From assembly GCA_020853095.1 (NCBI GenBank), contig JADYZN010000055.1, positions 62,001 through 126,000 of the forward strand: a DNA stretch of 64,000 nt. Direction: 5' to 3'. A program made the translations under genes and the position numbers. Under the pieces are notes generated by a model. That model made no database searches, had not been told where the DNA came from, and worked only from the letters and a program-made list of their open reading frames with translations. Positions 17,154 to 24,998 of this stretch are shown one piece after another; positions within the stretch are counted from its first letter, which is position 1, and each line of letters opens with the position of its first letter. Origin of the DNA: Phycisphaerales bacterium (lineage in GTDB: Bacteria; Planctomycetota; Phycisphaerae; Tepidisphaerales; Tepidisphaeraceae).

Positions 17154-20100
17154 TTGGGAATAAATTCTATGTCCGAAGATCAGAATCGTGGAATGCCGCC
17201 GGCCGGTGAACAAGCAGGTTCCGCCGCACCCGTGCCGCCAAAGAAAAGGAGATGGGGCCGGCGGATATTGATCGGCCTGGGGGTGGTGGCTGTGCTGCTG
17301 GTGATCCTGGTGGCGCTGGCCCCGACGATCATCAGCACGGCCGTGGTGCGCAGGGTGGTCGTTGGCAAGGTCAATGACAGTCTCAATGGCCAAATCAGCA
17401 TGACCGACTGGTCGATCGGTTGGAACAGCGGGGTGGAGGTGCGGGGGCTGGAGGTCAAAGACGACCAGGGGAATGTCATCCTGAGCGCGCCGAGGGTCTT
17501 TACGGGTTTGTCGCTGGTTGATGCGGCCAAGGGGAATTTTGATCTGGGGACGACCATTCTGGAAAACCCCACGTTTCATCTGGTCATTGATGAGGAGGGG
17601 CGGTTAAACCTGTCCAAGTTGAGCAAGCCATCGGGCCAGGCTCCATCGCAACCGAAGTCGGAAGGTGAAAAAGGTTCGCTGCCCAGCGTCAAGGGGACGA
17701 TCAAGATCGAGAATCCCACCGGCACGGTCGTGGCGGCGGGGATACCGGAGGTTTTGAAACTCAACGGCGGATTGATCACGATCGAGGTTCCCAGTCTCGA
17801 TGGGCAGATCACCGATCAGATCAAGCTGCGTTGCGCGGTGGGGGACCGGCCGGAAGGGACGATCGCGCTGGCCGGCACGGTCAATGCGATGGAGAAGGGG
17901 GAGTTTAATCCACAGGCGGTCAAGGTGGATCAGAAGCTGGAGATTGAGAATCTTGACGCGGCGGCGGTGACGCCGTTTTTGAAACTGGCCGGCGTCGATC
18001 TCAAATTGGCGGGAATGACCGATGGGCAACTGGCGATCAATGTGGATGGGTTGAGCCAACTTTCGGCCGATGGAGAGGTCAAAATCGCTGATTTGTCGGC
18101 CACGGGCGAGGTGTTGAACGGGGACACGGTCGCGACCCGGTCGCTGGTGATTCCGATCCAGGCATCGCGTCAGGGCGGACAGTTGAAGGCAAACATCGGC
18201 CTGAAGATGGATGCGGGGAACATCGCGGTCGCGGTGGATGCGCCGGAGGAATCGTTGCGGCAGGTTGGGCCGCTGATTGCCGATGCGATTTCGGCCACGC
18301 TGAAAGGCATTCCGTCGGCCAATCGGCAGATCGCGGCCATTACCGGCAATGGGATGGTGGAATTGACCGCCGAGCTGGATGTGGCCGCGATCGCCAACCA
18401 GTTGTCCCGCACGATCCAACTGACCGATGGAACCAGGCTGACCGGCGGGCGGTTGTCCCATCAGACGATGGTTCGGATCGTCGATGGCGGGGCGAATCTC
18501 ACCTCCAGCACGAAATTAACCGATACCGCAGGGATCGTGCAGGGTCGCAACGGCACGTTGCAACCGGTGACGTTGGAGGCGACGTTGAAGGCGGCCGGTG
18601 GGCAATCGCCGGAATTAAAGGACATTCAACTCAGGCTCGCCAGCGGGTTTGCGAATCTCAACGCGGGGGGGCCGACGCTGCAAAAGCTGGATGCCGCCGG
18701 ACAAATTGATTTGTCCCACTTTCAACAGGAAGTCGGCCAGTTCGTTCAACTGGATGCGTACCTGGTTCCGGTGCTGGAGAAGCTGAGGGGAGAGTCGATC
18801 GAGGCCGGGCCGGAACGGTCAAAGCTGATTCTGGCGGGCCTGATCGACTTGTCGGGTGGAACCAGCGGCGACTTGATGAAGGCCGATGGCAAGCTGGACA
18901 CCTGGGCGCAGGTGAAGGCTAGTCAGTTGCAAATCACCGGCCTTGGCGAGCGGTATGACATCAATGAGCCGGGCGTGGTGCTGGCTTGTTCGGGGGCGAT
19001 CGAGCGGGGAGATTCGCATAAAGAAGCGATCAACGCGATCCGCAATGCGACGCTGATCCTGAAGCTTGGGCCGTTGGACAATCCCACGGCCGACCTGAAT
19101 GCCACGGCCGACGTGGCGTTGGCTCCATTTGCGCTGCCGCAATGGCAGATCAAGGGGCTGCGCATCTCGCTGGGGGCGGTGCAGAATGAACTGGGGCCGG
19201 TGCTGGCGGCGTTGGACAAGGCGGGATTGCGGTTTGAAGGGGGCCAACTGCTGGTGCAGGGGGCGGGGACGTACAGCGCCGATGGGGCGACGTTCAATGA
19301 TTTGCAAGTCAATCCGGTTGGGGTGGCGCTGGCGAAGATCGAGGAGGGTCAGCGCCGGCCGTTGCTTGAGAATTTTTCGGTGAAACTGGCGACCACGGGG
19401 CAGGTGAATCTGGCCGGCGGGTTGGACGTTCAACTGAAGCAGCTCTCGGTGGACAGCCCGGACCTTTTGCACCTTCAAAAGACCGGTGATGCGGATTTGA
19501 TCGTGAAAATTCCGCAAGGTGGTTCGATTCAACCCAGCGGGAAGCTGCAAATCGCCGCCGATCTGGGGAAGCTGAATTCGATGCTGCGGAAGATTGGCGC
19601 CGGCGAAGTCGTGGCGCAAGGCAGCGCGGGCGAATTGCGCAGCGGCAATCTGGCGGGCATCTTAGATGTGGGTTTGGGACAGGGTTCTCAACTGGCGTTG
19701 TCGGCCGATCTGGAGATCACCCATCTGGGCATCTCCACCCCATCCAGCCCGATCGAGAACCAAACGGTTTCATTGACGCTCAAAGGTTCGGCCGATCGGG
19801 ACTTTTCCACGGTTTTCGCCGATTCGTTGACGGTCAAAAGCTCTTTCGCCAACGCCACCGTGACCGATGCGCGCCTGCGGCTGAAAGACCAGGCCGGCGA
19901 ACCGGTCCCGGCTCTGAAGATGGCGCAACAGGCGAAGATCGCGTTGGATGTGGCCGACCTGCCGCGATTGCAGGGATTGATCGAGGCCTTTTCGCCGCCG
20001 GACGCGGAGGGTTCATCCGCCAATCCCCCCGCGCCGGCGCTGCGGGTGAAACGCGGTTCGCTGTCGGCGCAGGTGGTCGTTTCGCAACAGGGCGATTTGA

Positions 20101-21800
20101 CCGTGGTCGATCTCGCCCCCAAGGCCAACGGCGTGGAACTGGAGCGCGGCGAGGGTTCGTACTCGCTGCGGCCGGTTGATTTGAACGCATCCGTGGCGGT
20201 GTCCGATGCGCAATGGCGAATCACCCGGCTGGAAGGCAGCGCCGGCGTGGCCGCGATTTCGTTGCCCGAACCGATCGTCATCGGGCATGAGGACGGCAAA
20301 CTGTCGGCGTCGGGGATTGTTCAGGTCAATGGAGAACTGGTCGATTTAACGCGGCTGCTGGATGTGTTGCAGGGCAGGCGATCCGCCGGGCAGGCGTATC
20401 GGGGCAAGTTCATGCTGGAGCAGAAGCTGTCAACCACCGGCGGCGCGGTCGCGCTCAACGGGGGATTGAAAATTGAGGACTTCAGTTTTCGCGAGGATGG
20501 CCGCGAGGTGTTGAGCGAGAAGCTGATCACCCTGGCGAACGACCTGTCGCTCGATCCACAGGCCAAGAGCGTCGATTTTCGGACCATCTCGCTGGAGATG
20601 CCCACCAGCAAGGCCCTGTCGCTGAAATTGACCGGCCGGATCGAACAATATGACACCCAACGCACGTTTGATGATGTGCAGGCGGATTTGACCTATGACC
20701 TGGAGAAAATCTGGCGGGTGCTCGGCCCGTTGATGAGCCAACCGGGTGCGAAAAACGACCTGGTATTGGCGGGAACGGCATCCCGTTCGTTTCGCATCAA
20801 TGGGTCGTATCCGGCCGATGTTCCGTTCAATCAGGCCATCCGGACGTTGAAGGTCACCGGCAGCGTCGCGGTGGCGAAATTGGAAACCAAGGGGCTGGAT
20901 TTTCAGGACTTGGACCTGCCCATCCTGTTGAAGGATGGAAAGGTGACGCTGGAATCCGACATCGACGTGGCGGCGTTGCAGAAAAAGCCGATCGCCTCGT
21001 GCAACGGCGGAACCGTCGATTTAAGCGGCATGGTCATCGACCTGTCACAGGAACACCCGCGCATCTCAACGCCCAAAAACCACGTCCTGATCCACGGGAT
21101 GCGGCTGAATCCCATCCTGGCCAATTCGGCACTGGGAGACATCACGCCGTTGTTCGCCGATCCCAAGCAGGTCAACGGCGTCGTCGATTTGACGATCGTG
21201 GAGTGCGAGCAGTTGCCGCTGGACAACCTGCTGACCCAGCAGAGCCGCACCAACACCGGCCGGGCCGAGGTGCTGTTGTCGGTGACGGAATTGAACATCG
21301 TCAACCAATTCGCCAATTTTCTCATGGGAATCTTTGACCAGCAGGCCCTGACCGGCCGGGGATTACAGGGCAACATCAAAGACGCCCGCATCACCCTCGA
21401 AGGGGGCGTCGCCACGCAGGACCTGGTTTTTGAGCTGGGCCGATATCCGCTGGCCTTCAACGGCAAGGTTGGCCTGGCCACTCAGCGGCTGATGCCGATG
21501 AACATCACCTTGCCCCCCACGCTGCTGCGGATGATCGACAAGAACCTGATCAAATACCTGCCCGAGGGGATCGCCATCCCCATCACCGGCACCACCCGCA
21601 ACTTCCAGGTGCAGATCGAACAGGTGATCCCCAACCTGCTGGCCGAAGCCGGCAAGCGCGCCCTCATCGAAGGCCTCGGCGGTAATCGCAACAACCGTGA
21701 TGGCAATGATCAGGCCGACCCCAACCGGCGCAAAAAGGATGACAACAACCCCCTGGGAGGACTTGAAGACCTGTTAAAGGGCAACAAGAAAAAGCAATGA
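17154..21800 (+). CDS. Giant AsmA-like inner-membrane-anchored protein
   Basis: 1548 residues. After a Pro/Lys-rich cytoplasmic start (VPPKKRRWGRR), one membrane span lies at about 37-60. The rest is repetitive beta-rich sequence with alternating hydrophobic residues, as in the AsmA/TamB/YhdP group of bridge-like lipid transport proteins. The first block (MTDWSIGWNSGVEVRGLEV) is a typical AsmA N-terminal unit. The end has a last beta unit, IPITGTTRNFQVQIEQV, and a charged tail rich in Asn, Asp and Lys. It probably spans the periplasm and helps move phospholipid or insert outer-membrane components. TTG 17154 has AGGGG at ideal spacing; ATG 17169 is the alternative, but the ribosome site would then be too distant. 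Confidence 0.8.
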   Translation: MGINSMSEDQNRGMPPAGEQAGSAAPVPPKKRRWGRRILIGLGVVAVLLVILVALAPTIISTAVVRRVVVGKVNDSLNGQISMTDWSIGWNSGVEVRGLEVKDDQGNVILSAPRVFTGLSLVDAAKGNFDLGTTILENPTFHLVIDEEGRLNLSKLSKPSGQAPSQPKSEGEKGSLPSVKGTIKIENPTGTVVAAGIPEVLKLNGGLITIEVPSLDGQITDQIKLRCAVGDRPEGTIALAGTVNAMEKGEFNPQAVKVDQKLEIENLDAAAVTPFLKLAGVDLKLAGMTDGQLAINVDGLSQLSADGEVKIADLSATGEVLNGDTVATRSLVIPIQASRQGGQLKANIGLKMDAGNIAVAVDAPEESLRQVGPLIADAISATLKGIPSANRQIAAITGNGMVELTAELDVAAIANQLSRTIQLTDGTRLTGGRLSHQTMVRIVDGGANLTSSTKLTDTAGIVQGRNGTLQPVTLEATLKAAGGQSPELKDIQLRLASGFANLNAGGPTLQKLDAAGQIDLSHFQQEVGQFVQLDAYLVPVLEKLRGESIEAGPERSKLILAGLIDLSGGTSGDLMKADGKLDTWAQVKASQLQITGLGERYDINEPGVVLACSGAIERGDSHKEAINAIRNATLILKLGPLDNPTADLNATADVALAPFALPQWQIKGLRISLGAVQNELGPVLAALDKAGLRFEGGQLLVQGAGTYSADGATFNDLQVNPVGVALAKIEEGQRRPLLENFSVKLATTGQVNLAGGLDVQLKQLSVDSPDLLHLQKTGDADLIVKIPQGGSIQPSGKLQIAADLGKLNSMLRKIGAGEVVAQGSAGELRSGNLAGILDVGLGQGSQLALSADLEITHLGISTPSSPIENQTVSLTLKGSADRDFSTVFADSLTVKSSFANATVTDARLRLKDQAGEPVPALKMAQQAKIALDVADLPRLQGLIEAFSPPDAEGSSANPPAPALRVKRGSLSAQVVVSQQGDLTVVDLAPKANGVELERGEGSYSLRPVDLNASVAVSDAQWRITRLEGSAGVAAISLPEPIVIGHEDGKLSASGIVQVNGELVDLTRLLDVLQGRRSAGQAYRGKFMLEQKLSTTGGAVALNGGLKIEDFSFREDGREVLSEKLITLANDLSLDPQAKSVDFRTISLEMPTSKALSLKLTGRIEQYDTQRTFDDVQADLTYDLEKIWRVLGPLMSQPGAKNDLVLAGTASRSFRINGSYPADVPFNQAIRTLKVTGSVAVAKLETKGLDFQDLDLPILLKDGKVTLESDIDVAALQKKPIASCNGGTVDLSGMVIDLSQEHPRISTPKNHVLIHGMRLNPILANSALGDITPLFADPKQVNGVVDLTIVECEQLPLDNLLTQQSRTNTGRAEVLLSVTELNIVNQFANFLMGIFDQQALTGRGLQGNIKDARITLEGGVATQDLVFELGRYPLAFNGKVGLATQRLMPMNITLPPTLLRMIDKNLIKYLPEGIAIPITGTTRNFQVQIEQVIPNLLAEAGKRALIEGLGGNRNNRDGNDQADPNRRKKDDNNPLGGLEDLLKGNKKKQ

Positions 21801-21872
21801 GAGGTCTGATGGCCGCTCGCCGGTAGGTGGCACGGCCTTGTGATGGATGGGTTGAATTTCAGAAGTGGAAAA

Positions 21873-21945
21873 TGGAGCCGAGCGGGCTCGAACCGCCAAC
21901 CCCCGCGTTGCAAACGCGGTGCTCTCCCAATTGAGCTACGGCCCC
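21873..21945 (-). tRNA. tRNA-Ala (anticodon TGC)
   Basis: The minus strand gives a full cloverleaf of 73 bases without encoded CCA. The acceptor stem GGGGCCG/CGGCTCC includes the G3-T70 wobble pair that specifies alanine. The D arm is GCTC/GAGC, the anticodon arm CCGCG/CGCGG with loop TTTGCAA, and the T arm GGCGG/CCGCT with TTCGAGC. The discriminator base is A. It lies 71 bases downstream of the ESCRT-like operon on the same strand, convergent with the AsmA-like gene. Confidence 0.97.
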
Positions 21946-21958
21946 CGGATGCGCGATC

Positions 21959-21964
21959 AGTATA
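21959..21964 (-). promoter_or_regulatory. Candidate -10 box for tRNA-Ala
   Basis: TATACT on the minus strand ends 13 bases before the mature tRNA 5' end, a normal distance for a short leader. A T-rich stretch lies at the -35 position but no good hexamer. It suggests that the tRNA has its own promoter and does not depend only on the upstream operon. Confidence 0.4.
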
Positions 21965-22016
21965 CGCACGGGGGTGAAAATAAAAAAGTTGAGCCGGCGG
22001 GGGTGGAAAAGGGGAA

Positions 22017-22625
22017 TCAATCCTTCTGTTTGTTGGCGCCCAATTCCCGTGAAATTTCGCTTTCGAGCTGGTCGAGCTTGGACAATTCGGACTTTTCGGC
22101 CGCCAGCACGTCCGCCTGGATCATGCGGTCGATCTCCTCGTCGCTGACCAGGTCCTGTCGGGTCGTGGTCACGCCGCCGGCGATGGCGGATTGCTCCATG
22201 GAATCGAGAAACAGCTCCATGCGTTCCTCGATGCTGCCGGCCTGTGCGACGGCGCGTTCCCACTGGGCCTGGGTCTGCGTCAGGTCCAACTCGCCGAAGA
22301 TGCGGGCGATTTCCTGGGCCATCAGGCCCATTGAGTCGGCGAACTGCTGGCTGGCCTGGGCCTGCTGCTGAATGAGCATGGCGTTCTTGATGGCCAGGAA
22401 CTGCCGTTCGAGCATTTTTTTCACGGCGGCGGTTTTTTTCAGGGCGCTGCGGATGAACTGGTACTGGCCTTCATCGCCGATCTTGCGGGCGTGCTGGGCG
22501 TTGCGGATGAATTCCTCGGAAAATTTTTCCTGCTGCCGGATGGAACGCTCGATGGCGCGCAACCCGGCCTTGATCTTCATTTCCCGTTCGATCCGGCGCT
22601 CGTCTTTGCTTTTGAACAGGCCCAT
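22017..22625 (-). CDS. Small Snf7/CHMP-like (ESCRT-III-like) helical protein
   Basis: 202 residues, almost wholly helical. It begins MGLFKSKDERRIEREMKIK and has a basic first half (QHARKIGDEGQYQF, SALKKTAAVKKMLERQF) and an acidic second half. The order of features resembles eukaryotic CHMP1/CHMP2-type subunits: a basic helical hairpin, a middle helix (GLMAQEIARIFGELDL), a segment ERMELFLDSMEQ, then VSDEEIDRMIQADV and a final amphipathic helix LDQLESEISREL, which occupies the place of a MIM motif. It lacks the PspA/Vipp1 signature near its start. Family assignment is my inference from sequence pattern. AAAGGAATTTCC precedes ATG 22625. It is the last gene of the operon. Confidence 0.6.
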   Translation of the reverse strand: MGLFKSKDERRIEREMKIKAGLRAIERSIRQQEKFSEEFIRNAQHARKIGDEGQYQFIRSALKKTAAVKKMLERQFLAIKNAMLIQQQAQASQQFADSMGLMAQEIARIFGELDLTQTQAQWERAVAQAGSIEERMELFLDSMEQSAIAGGVTTTRQDLVSDEEIDRMIQADVLAAEKSELSKLDQLESEISRELGANKQKD

Positions 22626-22635
22626 GGAAATTCCT

Positions 22636-22761
22636 TTAGCGTATGAATCGGCTTGATCGCACGCGCCGGCACAACCAGCGGATCGGCATCACCAACGCCC
22701 ACATGACCCACTCGGCGGCGTTGTTGCGGTGTAAATTGGAGCTTGGCGTTGACGTGGGCAT
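22636..22761 (-). CDS. 41-residue basic amphipathic small protein
   Basis: A short ORF that fills the gap between two ESCRT-like genes. It starts at ATG 22761, whose A is the last base of the preceding gene's TAA stop (TAATG overlap), and has a perfect AAGGAGG four bases before it. It ends with TAA at 22636, 11 bases before the next start. The product has a polar start (MPTSTPSSNLHRNN), a hydrophobic helix with three Trp (AAEWVMWALVMPIRWLC) and an Arg-rich end (RRVRSSRFIR). That pattern suggests membrane surface binding or a single span. No homologue is recalled. Strong translation signals and position argue that it is real. Confidence 0.6.
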   Translation of the reverse strand: MPTSTPSSNLHRNNAAEWVMWALVMPIRWLCRRVRSSRFIR

Positions 22762-23375
22762 TAAACCTCCTTGTCCATCGCGGCGTTGCGACGGCGGACG
22801 GCTTCATCGGCATCCTTGTACGCCTGATCTTCCTTGACCGCGCCGCGGTCCATGTCGTTCCAGATGTTCATCAGTTCCTGGCCGGCCTGGGTGAGGCCGA
22901 CGTTGGCCAGCGCATCCTTGTCCGACTCAGCGCCCATTTCAAGGATGCCGTCCAGCCTCTGCTGGTACATGTCCTGGCCGACCGTGTCATCCTCGATCCA
23001 CTGGCTGATGCGGGCGACATCCTTGTCGGTGAGATTGAGCCGGCCGAGGGCGCGGCCGCCCTGCTGGTTTTCCTTGATCATCCGCAACCGGCTGACGGTC
23101 AACAGCTCCTTGCTGCGCAGGTTGAGTTCCCGCGCGGCCATGAGCTGTTCCTGGGATTTAAGTTCAAAATCCTGGGCCAGCGCCTTGCGCAACTCGACCG
23201 ATTTTTGCGCCGCGCCCTGCTGGAAGATTTTCTGCTTGGCGGTGGTGATCTCCTCAATGCGGCGAAAGAGGCGGTCGCGCTGTTTGCCGATGAGGATTTC
23301 CTCCTTGCGCAGCTCCTGGCGATCCAGCTCGCTGAGGGTTTTTTTGCGGCCGAAGATTTTGTCGATCAGCGCCAT
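22761..23375 (-). CDS. Second small Snf7/CHMP-like (ESCRT-III-like) helical protein
   Basis: 204 residues. The start IDKIFGRKKTLSELDRQELRK and the continuation KQRDRLFRRIEEITTAKQK resemble the N-terminus of eukaryotic CHMP6 and CHMP4 (a short amphipathic start, FGRKK, then a long charged helical hairpin). The hairpin runs to about residue 105. A looser acidic region follows (LTDKDVARISQWIEDD), then a short helix TQAGQELMNIWNDMD, where CHMP proteins have regulatory helices. No PspA signature is present. Its ATG follows the TAA of the upstream gene with no gap, and GAGGCGGG upstream serves as ribosome site. I infer a membrane-remodelling filament subunit partnering with the other two ESCRT-like products. 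Confidence 0.6.
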   Translation of the reverse strand: MALIDKIFGRKKTLSELDRQELRKEEILIGKQRDRLFRRIEEITTAKQKIFQQGAAQKSVELRKALAQDFELKSQEQLMAARELNLRSKELLTVSRLRMIKENQQGGRALGRLNLTDKDVARISQWIEDDTVGQDMYQQRLDGILEMGAESDKDALANVGLTQAGQELMNIWNDMDRGAVKEDQAYKDADEAVRRRNAAMDKEV

Positions 23376-24848
23376 TTATCCCGCCTCCGGTTCGCTGGAG
23401 GCGGGCCGTTTGGTCGCGGCGGCGGCCGGCGGGGTGGCAACGGGGGCTGATCGTTGGGCCGGCGTTGATTGGGCGGGGGTGGAATTGGCTTGTGGCGACG
23501 CGGGCTGGGATGATTCACGCTCCAGCTCATCGTACAGCGCCTGTTCCTCGGCGCTGAGGCCGGCCGTCGCGGACTGGGCCGCCGTGCCGGCCAGTTCGGT
23601 GTCCGCCTGCAACTGGGCCAGCATCTCCTCGGCCTTGACGGCGTCATCGGTCAATTCCTCGGAATCGGGGAGCTTGGCGGATTGGCCCTGCCGCACCAGC
23701 TCCAGGTTGTGCAGGTGCGTGCTGACGACGTCGATCTGCTGATTGAACACCCCCAGCATCTGCTGGCGGCGCTCCATCTCCTTTTGCAACTGCAAAAGCT
23801 GGCTGGTGACCCGGCGTTTGGTCAGCGGGGCGCGGGCGTCCTTGAACTGCTGTCGCAACTCGGATTCCTTTGCCTCCAGCGCGGACAAATCCTCGTAGGA
23901 CCGGTCGCGCTGCTGGGACAAGGCGGCCCGGCGCTCGGACAACAGGGCGATTTTCTTTTCCGTCTCGCCTTTGCGAGAAAACAGCGTGCGGATGCGTTCC
24001 AGAAACGGCATGTCCGAACCTCCCGTGGAATCGACCGGCGGGGCGGCGGTCCCTTCGCGAAACAGCACCATCCGTCCATCCAGCCGCCTGGCGATCAGGC
24101 CGGCATGGTTGCCGGCGTAACTTTTCAACTCCGCGTCGATCAACTGGATCGGCAGTTGCGTGCGGCCGGCGACTTTGTCGGCCGCGACGCCGCCGCCGGT
24201 CAGTTCGTCGCGGTGGGATTCGATGTCCTGCCGGATGCGCTGGCGCTTGGGTTCTTCGCCTTCGGGGTCGAACAATTCCGACAAGGCCCGGGTTTCCGGC
24301 GGGCCATAGACGTTCCAGCCGCCCGCATCGTTCGGCTCGACCAGGATCAACGTCCGGTCCGCCCGGCGTTCGGCGATTTCGTGCGCTTCGAGCGTAAATC
24401 CGCTGGTGGACATCAGCACCAGCGTCGTCGGTGCGCCTTTCAACGGCGGGGGGATTTCGCCCAGCACCTTGTGAATGTCTCCCGTCTCCATCGGGCGGGG
24501 CGGTTCGCCTTTCAGCAATGCCCTTGTCGGGCTGACGCAGATCACCTTCAGCCGGCCGACCGGTTGGCGCAACAGCAGCAATTTCCGTTTCGCCAGCAGC
24601 ACATCCAGCATCTGCCCGATGGGCATCTTACCTTCCAGCTCGCGGTCGGGCATGCCCGATTCGCCCATCAGACGTTTCAATTCCACCGAATGATCGGATT
24701 GGTTGATGTCGCGAAGCAGCGAACTGACCGGCCGGCGGCCCTGTGCGGTGTCCACCCGCAGCCGTGGATCATCCAGCAGCCCCCGCACGTGGGCGATCAA
24801 TTCCAGTTCACGCTGGCGATGCACCGATGGATCAACGCTGCATTTCAT
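23376..24848 (-). CDS. Large protein: Rossmann-like domain, possible winged helix, ESCRT-III-like C-terminus
   Basis: 490 residues from ATG 24848. Residues 1-100 are helical and charged. Residues about 100-185 form an alpha/beta domain (LKVICVSPTRALL; TTLVLMSTSGFTLEAHEIAE; RTLILVEPNDAGGW) resembling restriction-endonuclease-like folds, though no catalytic QxK motif is seen. Residues about 230-266 (QLPIQLIDAELKSYAG; ARRLDGRMVLFREG) look like a winged helix. Residues 280-445 repeat the small partners' pattern: a short start (LERIRTLFSRK), a long helical hairpin (TSQLLQLQKEMERRQQ) and acidic end helices (SAEEQALYDELERES). A Pro/Ala/Ser-rich tail ends the protein. Winged helix plus ESCRT-III recalls CHMP7. 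It overlaps the preceding 48-residue ORF by 17 bases. Confidence 0.6.
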   Translation of the reverse strand: MKCSVDPSVHRQRELELIAHVRGLLDDPRLRVDTAQGRRPVSSLLRDINQSDHSVELKRLMGESGMPDRELEGKMPIGQMLDVLLAKRKLLLLRQPVGRLKVICVSPTRALLKGEPPRPMETGDIHKVLGEIPPPLKGAPTTLVLMSTSGFTLEAHEIAERRADRTLILVEPNDAGGWNVYGPPETRALSELFDPEGEEPKRQRIRQDIESHRDELTGGGVAADKVAGRTQLPIQLIDAELKSYAGNHAGLIARRLDGRMVLFREGTAAPPVDSTGGSDMPFLERIRTLFSRKGETEKKIALLSERRAALSQQRDRSYEDLSALEAKESELRQQFKDARAPLTKRRVTSQLLQLQKEMERRQQMLGVFNQQIDVVSTHLHNLELVRQGQSAKLPDSEELTDDAVKAEEMLAQLQADTELAGTAAQSATAGLSAEEQALYDELERESSQPASPQANSTPAQSTPAQRSAPVATPPAAAATKRPASSEPEAG

Positions 24849-24978
24849 GCTTCTTGTGCGGCGTCGCGGCAACGACGCCCTCCATGCGCTCTCGATAAAT
24901 CCGCCACCCCATGTACAACCCGACCGCCGCCAGCCACGCCCATCCGGCCACCGAAAAGATGACGTACACCACGGTCAT
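24832..24978 (-). CDS. 48-residue single-span membrane protein
   Basis: A short ORF from ATG 24978 with AAAGGG seven bases upstream, starting 20 bases after the preceding gene ends. It overlaps the start of the next gene by 17 bases. The product has one clear membrane span (VYVIFSVAGWAWLAAVGLYM) followed by a basic segment WRIYRERME and a short polar tail. By the positive-inside rule the tail should be cytoplasmic. Its place in a tightly packed operon with overlapping neighbours supports it being a gene. It could tether the ESCRT-like proteins to the membrane, but this is only inference. Confidence 0.6.
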   Translation of the reverse strand: MTVVYVIFSVAGWAWLAAVGLYMGWRIYRERMEGVVAATPHKKHEMQR

Positions 24979-24998
24979 GCCGGCCCTTTGAACGAAAC

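Noticed and set aside
22577-22813. 78-codon minus-strand frame overlapping the small ORF at 22636
   Set aside because: It has no ribosome site and overlaps two genes, whereas the 41-residue ORF in another frame has a perfect one.
22017-23375. Simple PspA/Vipp1 identity for the small helical proteins
   Set aside because: The PspA N-terminal amphipathic helix and its conserved QKLVRLMIQEME-like stretch are missing, and the ends are acidic as in CHMP proteins.
23682-24962. 426-codon plus-strand frame across the ESCRT-like operon
   Set aside because: It is opposite the 490-residue gene, which has strong overlaps and ribosome sites with its neighbours; the plus-strand product is compositionally a shadow.
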